From assembly GCA_964494325.1 (NCBI GenBank), contig CAZBTJ010000159.1, positions 1-12,101 of the forward strand: 12,101 nucleotides of DNA, in the 5' to 3' direction. The stretch comes from JAIPFM01 sp964494325. Lineage in GTDB: Bacteria; Planctomycetota; Phycisphaerae; Sedimentisphaerales; Anaerobacaceae. Both the position numbers and the translations under genes were made by a program. Shown piece by piece: positions 6,010 through 12,101 of the stretch. Each line of letters opens with the position of its first letter. Position 1 is the first letter of the stretch. The notes beneath the pieces were generated by a model that saw only the letters and a list, made by a program, of their open reading frames with translations, made no database searches and had not been told where the DNA came from.

Positions 6010-8042
6010 CACGCAAAATGTTAGTGACATCGGCTTTGCCCTATGCCAACGGTCCGATTCACATTGGGCATTTGGTGGAGTATATCCAGACTGATATTTG
6101 GGTGCGGTTTCAAAAGCTCTGTGGCCATGAGTGCCGGTATTTTTGTGCTGATGACACGCATGGTACCCCGGTGATGCTGAGTGCACGGGCTGCTGGAATT
6201 GCCCCAGAGGCCCTGATCAAAAAGGTGCATGCTGAACACAAATCCGACTTTGATCGGTTCTTTGTGGATTTTGACAACTACTATTCAACCCATTCACCGG
6301 AAAATCAGCATTTTAGCGAGCTGTTTTTTAAACGCCTTAAAGAAGCCGACGCTATTGTGACACGGGATGTGGAGCAGGCGTACTGTGAAAAATGTACCAT
6401 GCCGTTGCCCGATCGATATGTGAAGGGCACCTGTCCCAAGTGTAAAGCCGAAGACCAGTATGGCGATTCGTGCGAAATGTGCAGTGCGACATATCGGCCC
6501 ACGGATTTGATAAAACCGTTTTGTGCGACATGCGGTACAACACCAGTACAAAAAACCTCGTCGCATTACTTCTTTAAGCTGGCCAACTACGAAGAGCCAC
6601 TCAAATCGCTGATTGCCGGCGGTTACACGCAAAAGTCTGTGGTTAACAAGCTGAAGGAGTGGTTCGCTTCCGGGCTCAGGGATTGGGATATTTCAAGAGA
6701 CGGTCCTTATTTTGGCTTCAAAATCCCTGGCGAGGACAACAAGTATTTTTACGTGTGGATGGATGCACCGATTGGGTACATGGCTTCAGCGAAAAACTAT
6801 TGCAAAGCGAATGGCCTGGATTTTGATGTCATGTGGCCCGGTGAAAATGGGTCTCCCGGCGATCAGGATGCCTATGAGTTGTATCATTTTATCGGCAAGG
6901 ATATCATGTATTTTCATGCCCTGTTCTGGCCAGCCATGCTGATGGGTGCAGGGTTTAAAATCGCCCAAAAACTGTTTGTCCATGGTTTTCTCACGGTCAA
7001 CGGCGAAAAGATGAGCAAGTCACGGGGCACCTTTATCAAGGCTGCCACCTATGCGGATCATCTGGACCCTGAGTGTCTGCGTTATTATTATGCCAGCAAA
7101 TTGACCGATAGCGTGGATGATATTGATCTGGGGGTGGAGGACTTCACGAACAAGGTGAATTCAGATCTTGTGGGAAAATTTGCCAACCTGGCCTCACGAT
7201 CCGGTCCCATGCTGTCCAAGAAACTGGATGGCAAGATGGGTGCGCTGGATGATGAGGGGCAGGTCCTGGTGGCCAAACTGGTCAATGCCAAGGATGTGAT
7301 AGTCAGTGATTATGAGAAGCTCAAATACTCTGCTGTGGTGCGTACCTTGACAGCCCTGGCAGACGAAGCCAATCGGTATGTCGAACTCAAACGTCCGTGG
7401 GAAACCATCAAGACCGAGCCTGAGGAAACGCGCGTGGTCCTGACCACGATTCTCAATGCCATGCGTGTCCTCACCATTTATCTCAAGCCGATCCTGCCCG
7501 TGTTTGCCCAGAAGATCGAAATCTTTTTGAATGTAGCGCCTCTTGAGTTGGGTGATCTGGATACGGCCCTTGAAAACCATACGATAAACAAATTCAAGCA
7601 TCTATTTCAACGCGTAGAAGAAAAACAGGTACATGCCATGATTGAAGAAAGCAAAGACGGACAGGTCCAGCCAGCCCCGGAACCTGTGGAAGAAATACCG
7701 GCGCCCACGTTTAAAGATGAAGTGACGATCGATGACTTTATCAAACTGGACCTTCGTGTGGCCAAGGTGGTTGAAGCCGGCCCTGTGGAAGGGGCAGATA
7801 AGCTCTTGGCTCTCAAGGTGGATGTGGGTGGCGTAGAAAAGAATGTATTTGCCGGGATAGCCAAGGCGTACAAGCCAGAAGATTTGGTCGGAAAATTGGT
7901 TGTCTTTTTTGCGAATCTTAAGCCTCGCAAGATGCGTTTTGGCATTTCCGAAGGTATGGTACTGGCCGCTGGCCCTGGTGGCAGTGATATTTTTGTGCTG
8001 TCTCCTGATTCTGGTGCAAAACCCGGAGATGTGGTCAGCTAG
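6006..8042 (+). CDS. metG: Methionyl-tRNA synthetase
   Basis: Charges tRNA-Met with methionine in the cytoplasm; 678 residues, the length of the E. coli type. The class I signature HIGH is at 19-22 and KMSKS at 335-339. The connective insert carries eight cysteines in four pairs (C127/C130, C143/C146, C156/C159, C173/C176), the two-zinc-knuckle form. WMDAPIGY (251-258) and WDISR (227-231) mark the active-site region, and the helical anticodon-binding domain follows (about 380-540). A Pro/Glu-rich linker (about 548-568) joins a C-terminal Trbp111-like OB domain (about 574-678, with LDLRVAKV), which usually supports dimerisation and tRNA binding. The start overlaps the ricT stop (ATGA) and GAAGGTGAT precedes it. 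All key motifs are intact. Confidence 0.97.
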   Translation: MTRKMLVTSALPYANGPIHIGHLVEYIQTDIWVRFQKLCGHECRYFCADDTHGTPVMLSARAAGIAPEALIKKVHAEHKSDFDRFFVDFDNYYSTHSPENQHFSELFFKRLKEADAIVTRDVEQAYCEKCTMPLPDRYVKGTCPKCKAEDQYGDSCEMCSATYRPTDLIKPFCATCGTTPVQKTSSHYFFKLANYEEPLKSLIAGGYTQKSVVNKLKEWFASGLRDWDISRDGPYFGFKIPGEDNKYFYVWMDAPIGYMASAKNYCKANGLDFDVMWPGENGSPGDQDAYELYHFIGKDIMYFHALFWPAMLMGAGFKIAQKLFVHGFLTVNGEKMSKSRGTFIKAATYADHLDPECLRYYYASKLTDSVDDIDLGVEDFTNKVNSDLVGKFANLASRSGPMLSKKLDGKMGALDDEGQVLVAKLVNAKDVIVSDYEKLKYSAVVRTLTALADEANRYVELKRPWETIKTEPEETRVVLTTILNAMRVLTIYLKPILPVFAQKIEIFLNVAPLELGDLDTALENHTINKFKHLFQRVEEKQVHAMIEESKDGQVQPAPEPVEEIPAPTFKDEVTIDDFIKLDLRVAKVVEAGPVEGADKLLALKVDVGGVEKNVFAGIAKAYKPEDLVGKLVVFFANLKPRKMRFGISEGMVLAAGPGGSDIFVLSPDSGAKPGDVVS

Positions 8043-8048
8043 TTCTTT

Positions 8049-8090
8049 GTTGAATGCCTGGGGCAAGACGTGAAGCTGTGCCTGTTCAAC
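8049..8090 (+). terminator. Weak hairpin after metG
   Basis: GTTGAA (8049-8054) pairs with TTCAAC (8085-8090), and GGCA (8062-8065) with TGCC (8079-8082) inside it. The stem is interrupted and only a short T-run (TATTTAA) follows, so termination would be partial at best. Confidence 0.2.
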
Positions 8091-8115
8091 TATTTAACCG
8101 ATTGATAACTGAATC

Positions 8116-8469
8116 ATGAAATCAACACCAGAAGAAATTGCCAAGTTGGATGGGCGGTATTGCCCGGAAGCTTTTTATTTTGTCTATGAAGGGCTGGGGT
8201 ATACGGTCAAGGAGTTCAAGGATTCGCCAGGGCATGTCAGCGGTCAGATATTGTGTGAAGGCCTGCGTAAAATGGCTTTGGAGCGATGGGGGAAACTGAC
8301 TTTGATGGTATTAGAATCCTGGCAAGTCAGGTGTACTCGTGACTTTGGAGAAATCGTGTATGCCATGATTAAGTACGAGTGGATGAGCGCTCAGCCCACC
8401 GACACGATCAACGATTTTGATGACGTGTACAACTTTTCAGCGGCATTCAAGGATGGTTTTAGCTTCTAA
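8116..8469 (+). CDS. Minf_1886 family protein (PVC-restricted)
   Basis: A 117-residue soluble protein with no signal peptide. It matches what I recall of the Minf_1886 / Verruc_Plancto-restricted family: YCPEAFYFVYEGLGYT near the start, a GHVSGQILCEGLRKMALERWG segment (39-59), LESWQVRCTRDFGEIVYAMI, and an acidic aromatic end (NDFDDVYNFSAAF). The biochemical function of the family is not known to me. No metal site or catalytic motif stands out. The ATG at 8116 has no clear ribosome binding site; it lies 73 bases after metG on the same strand, so it may be the last gene of the holB group, and a terminator-like hairpin begins one base after its stop. Confidence 0.85.
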   Translation: MKSTPEEIAKLDGRYCPEAFYFVYEGLGYTVKEFKDSPGHVSGQILCEGLRKMALERWGKLTLMVLESWQVRCTRDFGEIVYAMIKYEWMSAQPTDTINDFDDVYNFSAAFKDGFSF

Positions 8470-8492
8470 CAGGACTTTTGAAAAAAGCCCTG
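8470..8492 (+). terminator. Probable rho-independent terminator
   Basis: CAGGACTTTT and AAAAGCCCTG form a 10-bp stem with one A-C mismatch around a GAA loop, starting one base after the stop of the Minf_1886 gene. The next bases are not a T-run, but TTTTT runs start ten bases later within a 7-bp array, so termination is likely rather than certain. Confidence 0.45.
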
Positions 8493-8500
8493 TGGTGTAC

Positions 8501-8524
8501 AGTTTTTAGTTTTTAGTTTTTAGT
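8501..8524. repeat. 7-bp tandem array (AGTTTTT x3)
   Basis: Three exact copies of AGTTTTT (8501-8521) plus AGT. It is the cleanest of the 7-bp-period arrays and lies just downstream of the terminator-like hairpin. Confidence 0.75.
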
Positions 8525-8544
8525 AAAACGCGTTTCTATGCTGT

Positions 8545-8570
8545 GAACTGCCTACTGAAAACTTCAGTTC
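8545..8570. promoter_or_regulatory. Overlapping alternative hairpins in the mlaE leader
   Basis: ACTGAA (8554-8559) pairs with TTCAGT (8563-8568) around AAC; alternatively GAACTG (8545-8550) pairs with CAGTTC (8565-8570). The two stems share bases and exclude each other. This could be a leader structure for the lipid-transport operon, but there is no sign of a known riboswitch. Confidence 0.25.
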
Positions 8571-8621
8571 TAAAAATCGGTTTCAGTTTTGTTTTGCCTG
8601 GTGTTAGCAAGGATGGTTTGA

Positions 8622-9731
8622 ATGACCAAGGAAAAGGGCAGGGATGACTCCCTTCAACTCACACTCTCAGGACATCTGGATATTCTAAGGGTCCAGAAGG
8701 AGTGGGCTCTTTTTCGTGCTCAACTTGAACGCCAAAACCCTCAAATCGTGACTGTTGATGCCTCTGGATTGTCTTATTGTGACAGTTCCGGCATTGGTCT
8801 GATTCTCCACATCCAGGCCTATCAAACCAGTCGACAGCGTGTTTGTCACATTGAGGGACTGGAGCTCCGTTACCAAAGCCTTCTGGCATTATTCGACCCC
8901 GGAGATTTTGAGGTCTCTCCGTCCAAGGCAACTGCTGTGGCGCGTTTGTCTGAGCAGGTGGGTCGGGCCACGGTGACGGTGTGTCAGGATTTACACAATC
9001 AAATTGAATTCGTGGGTGAGGTGCTGGTTAAGGGGGCTCGCCTGTGTGTACAACCCCATACGCTCCGATGGAATGATGCACTGACTCTGGCTGAAAAAAG
9101 TGGGGCAGATGCGATGGGCATTACAGGATTGGTTGGATTCTTGATCGGCCTGATCCTGGCGTTCCAGTCGGCTGTGGCCATGAAACAGTTTGGTGCAGAA
9201 GTTTTTGTGGCAGATCTGGTGGTCATTTCTCTGTTTCGTGAGCTAGGCCCCTTGATCACGGCGTTTATTCTGGCCAGTCGCAGTGGTTCGGCCTTTGCCG
9301 CGGAAATTGGCACCATGAAGGTGAATGAAGAGATTGATGCCATGGTGACCATGGGGCTGGATCCGGTTCGATTTCTGGTGTTGCCCAGGATGTTGGCGGG
9401 TGTGATTGTGTTGCCCTTGTTGACATTGCTGAATCTTTTGTTTGGCCTGATGGGTTGTGCTTTGGTCATGCTGGCCTTGGGGTACCCCATGGTGACTTTT
9501 GTAGAACGTATTCAGACAGCCTCCGGTTTGGGCGATCTGTTCGGAGGGTTGGCCAAGACCCTGGTGTTTGGTTTGCTGATCGCAGGCATCGGGTGTTTGC
9601 GGGGTATGCAGACACGCACTGGGGCCAGTGCTGTGGGAGATGCTGCCACACGTGCTGTGGTGAGTGGTATTGTGGCCATCATTTTGGCAGATGGTGTGTT
9701 TGCGGTATTGTATTACTTTTTAGGTATATAA
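8622..9731 (+). CDS. mlaE: STAS-MlaE fusion, lipid ABC permease
   Basis: Inner-membrane permease of an Mla-type ABC transporter, 369 residues. Residues 1 to about 95 are a STAS domain like MlaB, with VDASGLSYCDSSGIGLILH (45-63); its DSSG matches the DTAG-type site of MlaB that contacts the ATPase. Residues from about 120 on are the MlaE permease: GADAMGITGLVGFLIGLILA opens the first helix (about 161-185), SLFRELGPLITAFILASRSG and FAAEIGTMKVNEEIDAMVTMGLDP (about 225-248) form the family signature and cytoplasmic coupling region, followed by membrane helices at about 253-285, 305-325 and 345-367. AAGGA lies eight bases before the ATG. The ATPase and MCE genes follow, so this starts the transport operon. 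Fusion makes a separate MlaB unnecessary. The substrate, probably phospholipid, is inferred from the family. Confidence 0.93.
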   Translation: MTKEKGRDDSLQLTLSGHLDILRVQKEWALFRAQLERQNPQIVTVDASGLSYCDSSGIGLILHIQAYQTSRQRVCHIEGLELRYQSLLALFDPGDFEVSPSKATAVARLSEQVGRATVTVCQDLHNQIEFVGEVLVKGARLCVQPHTLRWNDALTLAEKSGADAMGITGLVGFLIGLILAFQSAVAMKQFGAEVFVADLVVISLFRELGPLITAFILASRSGSAFAAEIGTMKVNEEIDAMVTMGLDPVRFLVLPRMLAGVIVLPLLTLLNLLFGLMGCALVMLALGYPMVTFVERIQTASGLGDLFGGLAKTLVFGLLIAGIGCLRGMQTRTGASAVGDAATRAVVSGIVAIILADGVFAVLYYFLGI

Positions 9732-9736
9732 TCTAA

Positions 9737-9767
9737 GTGTTAGGTTTTAGGTGTTAAGTGTTAAGTG
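9737..9767. repeat. 7-bp-period array (GTGTTAG/GTGTTAA)
   Basis: Units GTGTTAG, GTTTTAG, GTGTTAA, GTGTTAA, then GTG, filling most of the 46-base gap between the permease and ATPase genes. It lies inside an operon, so it is transcribed. It also creates a spurious upstream GTG in frame with mlaF. Confidence 0.75.
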
Positions 9768-9777
9768 CGTTGGTGAT

Positions 9778-10542
9778 ATGAAGACTGAACCCATTATTCA
9801 AGTGCGTGACCTTGTGGCTGCTTATGGCGATGAGGTGATTCTCAGGGATGTGTCATTTGACATCTATCCTGGAGAGGCATTTGGTATTCTGGGTGGGTCT
9901 GGTTGTGGCAAGAGTACATTGCTCAAGCAGATGATCGGTCTGCACAGGCCCAAACAGGGACAGATTTTGATTGATGGTCAGGATATTGTCACTGCCACAG
10001 ACACCCAGCGTTTGGGCATTCTCAGAAAAATTGGTGTGATGTATCAAAATGGCGCTCTGTTTGGTTCCATGCATCTGGTGGACAATATTTGTCTGGTGCT
10101 GGAAGAGTTTACGGATTTGAGCAAACCGTTGCGTGTGCGTCTGGCGTTTATGAAGCTCAAGGCCGTGGGCCTGGAGCAGGCCGCGTACAAAATGCCATCC
10201 GAATTGAGCGGAGGCATGAGAAAACGGGCTGCTATTGCGAGGGCCATGGCATTGGATCCCAAGGTGATTTTTTTGGATGAACCATCTGCGGGGTTGGATC
10301 CAGTGACCTCTGCGCAGATGGATGAATTGATTTTGCAGTTATCTGAAACATTGAACATGACCTTTGTTGTGGTGACACATGAATTGCCAAGCATTTTTAC
10401 TATTGCAGATCGTGTGATCATGTTGGACAAACGAGCCAAGACCATCGTCGCCACCGGAGATCCGGAGGATCTCAAGATTCGAAGCGACAATCCCTGGGTG
10501 CGTCAGTTCTTCGGTCGTGAATCCAGGATAAGTGACACATAA
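9778..10542 (+). CDS. mlaF: MlaF-type ABC ATPase
   Basis: Cytoplasmic ATPase that powers the MlaE permease, 254 residues from this ATG. Walker A GGSGCGKST (39-47), Q-loop MYQNGALF (88-95, Q90), signature LSGGM (143-147), Walker B VIFLDEPS (163-170, D167 and E168) and the switch histidine H201 are all intact. MYQNGALFGSM and LSGGMRKRAAIARA are typical of the MlaF branch. The frame is open back to a GTG at 9751, but those nine extra codons are encoded by the 7-bp array and end in a weak context, so ATG 9778 (MKTEPIIQVRDL) is the better start; GGTGAT immediately ahead is a modest ribosome binding site. It ends 12 bases before the MCE gene. Confidence 0.95.
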   Translation: MKTEPIIQVRDLVAAYGDEVILRDVSFDIYPGEAFGILGGSGCGKSTLLKQMIGLHRPKQGQILIDGQDIVTATDTQRLGILRKIGVMYQNGALFGSMHLVDNICLVLEEFTDLSKPLRVRLAFMKLKAVGLEQAAYKMPSELSGGMRKRAAIARAMALDPKVIFLDEPSAGLDPVTSAQMDELILQLSETLNMTFVVVTHELPSIFTIADRVIMLDKRAKTIVATGDPEDLKIRSDNPWVRQFFGRESRISDT

Positions 10543-10554
10543 GGCGGAACTTCT

Positions 10555-11634
10555 ATGGGCACAAAACCAAACTACTTCAAAATCGGCCTGTTTGTGCTGT
10601 CAGCAGTGATGATCCTGTTGATTAGCGTGGTAATTTTTGGGGCAAATCTGTTCGACACAGAACGTCTCTACTTCGAAACCTATTTTGATAATTCTGTACA
10701 CGGACTCAGTGTCGGGTCTCCTGTAGAAGCGAGGGGGGTACAGATTGGACGTGTTGAAGAGATTAGCTTTGTGGGGGATCGCTACAGCGTCCCTCTGAGC
10801 CACAGCAAGTTTTCAAAATACGCTCGCTATGTGATGGCTGTTGTGTCTGTGGACTCCAAGTATATGCTTGGCGTCACAGCGGATCAACCGGGAGACCGGC
10901 TGAATCGACTTGTGGCTGAAGGGATGCGGATTCGCTATGCCACGGAGATCCTGACGGGGATTGGTTACCTGGAGGCCGAATTCCTGGATCCGAACCGTTT
11001 CCCTGTATTGGAATTCAGTTGGACGCCTGAGCAGGCTTACCTGCCTTCAGCGCCGGGTGAATTGAGCACGCTCAAAGATTCTGTGGACAAGATCCTGTAC
11101 AAGCTGGAAAAGATTGACATCCAGAAGATGAGCGACACAGCTCAACATTTACTGACCTCCATGGATCAGGCCATTGCAGATGCCAATGTGCCTCAGGTGT
11201 CAGACAACATCCAGCAGATCCTGGTCCAGGCAGAGCAAAAGATCCAGGCCATTGACACGGCCAGACTCAGCCAAGAGGCCTTTGATATACTTGCTTCACT
11301 TAAGGGGGCAGTGCAGGATGCCAACATTCCGAAGCTCAGTATTCAGACACAGGCCTTGCTTGCACAGGCCAACAAAGCTCTGGGTGAGCTCAATGCCTTG
11401 CTCGCACGCCCGCAGACAGATCACTTGCCGGCAAATTTGCCTCTTGTGGTTGATCAATTGTTTACCACGCTCCAACGCATTGACCGTTTGATTACGACCA
11501 AGAGTCCCCAGATTGATCGTGTGCTCGAGGACACGCGAGAGATCTCAGAAAACCTCAAGCAGCTCACGGAAAGCCTCAGTCGTAATCCATCCAATATAAT
11601 TTTTAGCAAACCACCACGTAAAACGGAGCAATAA
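10555..11634 (+). CDS. mlaD: MCE-domain lipid transport protein (MlaD-like)
   Basis: Substrate-binding subunit anchored in the inner membrane and facing the periplasm, 359 residues. One membrane helix (about 9-30) follows a short basic start. A single MCE domain (about 36-145) contains the VHGLSVGSPVEARGVQIGRVEEI core and a family-like end, EILTGIGYLEAEFLDP. An extra segment (about 75-90, DRYSVPLSHSKFSKYARY) sits between MCE strands, as in PqiB-like relatives. From about 165 on it is helical, with a 46-residue tandem duplication (187-230 and 233-276) and a final SRNPSNIIFSKPP (342-354), typical of MlaD tails. MCE proteins form hexameric rings whose helices can build a periplasmic tunnel; a long helical tail fits that. 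AAGGCGG lies seven bases before the ATG. Gene symbol by family only. Confidence 0.92.
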   Translation: MGTKPNYFKIGLFVLSAVMILLISVVIFGANLFDTERLYFETYFDNSVHGLSVGSPVEARGVQIGRVEEISFVGDRYSVPLSHSKFSKYARYVMAVVSVDSKYMLGVTADQPGDRLNRLVAEGMRIRYATEILTGIGYLEAEFLDPNRFPVLEFSWTPEQAYLPSAPGELSTLKDSVDKILYKLEKIDIQKMSDTAQHLLTSMDQAIADANVPQVSDNIQQILVQAEQKIQAIDTARLSQEAFDILASLKGAVQDANIPKLSIQTQALLAQANKALGELNALLARPQTDHLPANLPLVVDQLFTTLQRIDRLITTKSPQIDRVLEDTREISENLKQLTESLSRNPSNIIFSKPPRKTEQ

Positions 11635-11636
11635 CT

Positions 11637-12101
11637 ATGAAAGCCAGTTTTTATTGCATACTCGCTTTAGCCTTTGTTGCAGGCTGCCGAACCAGTGTCA
11701 ACACACAAAGCCATTATATTCTCAAGACAGAACGAGTCCAGGAAGATTCCGCCATCGAGACCACTGGTGTTCTTGATGTACACCGGCTTACCATTGATCG
11801 AACCTATGACTCCAAAGGCTTTGTTTATAAAAAGAGCTCCCACGAATATGAAATCGACTACTACAATGGATTCCTGGTGTCACCCTCTCAAATGATCACG
11901 GAACGTGTTCGCTACTGGCTTTCCAATGCGAATCTCTTTGCACGCGTTCTCAATCCCGGTTCGCAAGCTCTGCCTACCCATGCTATAGAAGGCCATATCA
12001 TCAAACTGTATGGCGATTTTCAGGCAAATGAACAGGCGACTGCTGTCTTTGAAATAAAATTCTTCCTCATCAACCATCAGGATAGAGCAGGCCAGGTTTT
12101 G
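11637..12101 (+). CDS. PqiC-like ABC transport auxiliary lipoprotein (partial)
   Basis: The first 155 codons of a lipoprotein cut by the window edge. The start MKASFYCILALAFVAGC has a lipobox VAGC with lipidated C17; the next residues are R-T, not Asp, so outer-membrane sorting is expected under the E. coli Lol rule. The body resembles the ABC_trans_aux / PqiC family (PF03886): a FVYKKSSHEYEIDYYNGFLV segment (about 62-81), then SPSQMITERVRYWLSNANLF (82-101), matching the family's Y-x-x-x-P-x-x-M/L-x-x pattern before a Leu-Phe. GGAG lies eight bases before the ATG, and the gene begins two bases after the MCE stop. It probably supplies the outer-membrane end of the lipid route that MlaC/MlaA cover in E. 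coli; that is inference. Confidence 0.85.
   Translation, partial: MKASFYCILALAFVAGCRTSVNTQSHYILKTERVQEDSAIETTGVLDVHRLTIDRTYDSKGFVYKKSSHEYEIDYYNGFLVSPSQMITERVRYWLSNANLFARVLNPGSQALPTHAIEGHIIKLYGDFQANEQATAVFEIKFFLINHQDRAGQVL

Overview
The window most likely comes from a bacterium of the PVC group (Planctomycetes, Verrucomicrobia, Kiritimatiellae and relatives), Gram-negative and of moderate G+C. Three things point there: a small protein at 8116-8469 that I recognise as the Minf_1886 family (described as restricted to Planctomycetes and Verrucomicrobia), an exported protein at 1016-2269 with planctomycete-style motifs (a PENAALLYYQAF-like N-terminus and a DPFSG-x-x-FEYE C-terminus), and intergenic DNA full of degenerate short repeats. 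The group assignment is inference; I cannot fix the class.

Layout. 1-1015 is non-coding, with dispersed repeats A and B, a 24-bp perfect palindrome and a 7-bp-period array, ending in a very strong Shine-Dalgarno site. 1016-2269 is a lone AT-rich gene for an exported protein of unknown function. 2270-3536 is a second long non-coding stretch with another A/B pair, several hairpins, a 9-bp tandem repeat and more 7-bp-period DNA. From 3537 onward the window is dense and all on the + strand: holB (DNA polymerase III delta prime), a RicT/YaaT-type PSP1 protein with a long arginine-rich tail, metG (methionyl-tRNA synthetase) and the Minf_1886-family gene, followed by a probable terminator. After that comes a lipid-transport operon: a STAS-MlaE fusion permease, an MlaF-type ATPase, an MCE (MlaD-like) protein and a PqiC-like lipoprotein that runs off the right edge.

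How the genes fit together. holB-ricT-metG is a housekeeping neighbourhood that also exists in Bacillus (holB and yaaT adjacent, metS nearby). Here ricT and metG overlap by 4 bp, and a good sigma70-type promoter inside the end of holB can drive ricT-metG independently. The second operon encodes an ABC machine for moving lipid between inner and outer membrane. The MlaB role is fused to the permease, no MlaC is seen, and a PqiC-like lipoprotein is encoded instead, so it is a Mla/Pqi hybrid.

The most unusual signal is in the intergenic DNA. Six sites carry arrays with a 7-bp period but different unit sequences, and a two-part repeat (A+B) occurs at two loci, one with about 165 extra bases of spacer that include 7-bp-period DNA and a strong hairpin. 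No CRISPR array, tRNA, rRNA, transposase or phage gene was seen.
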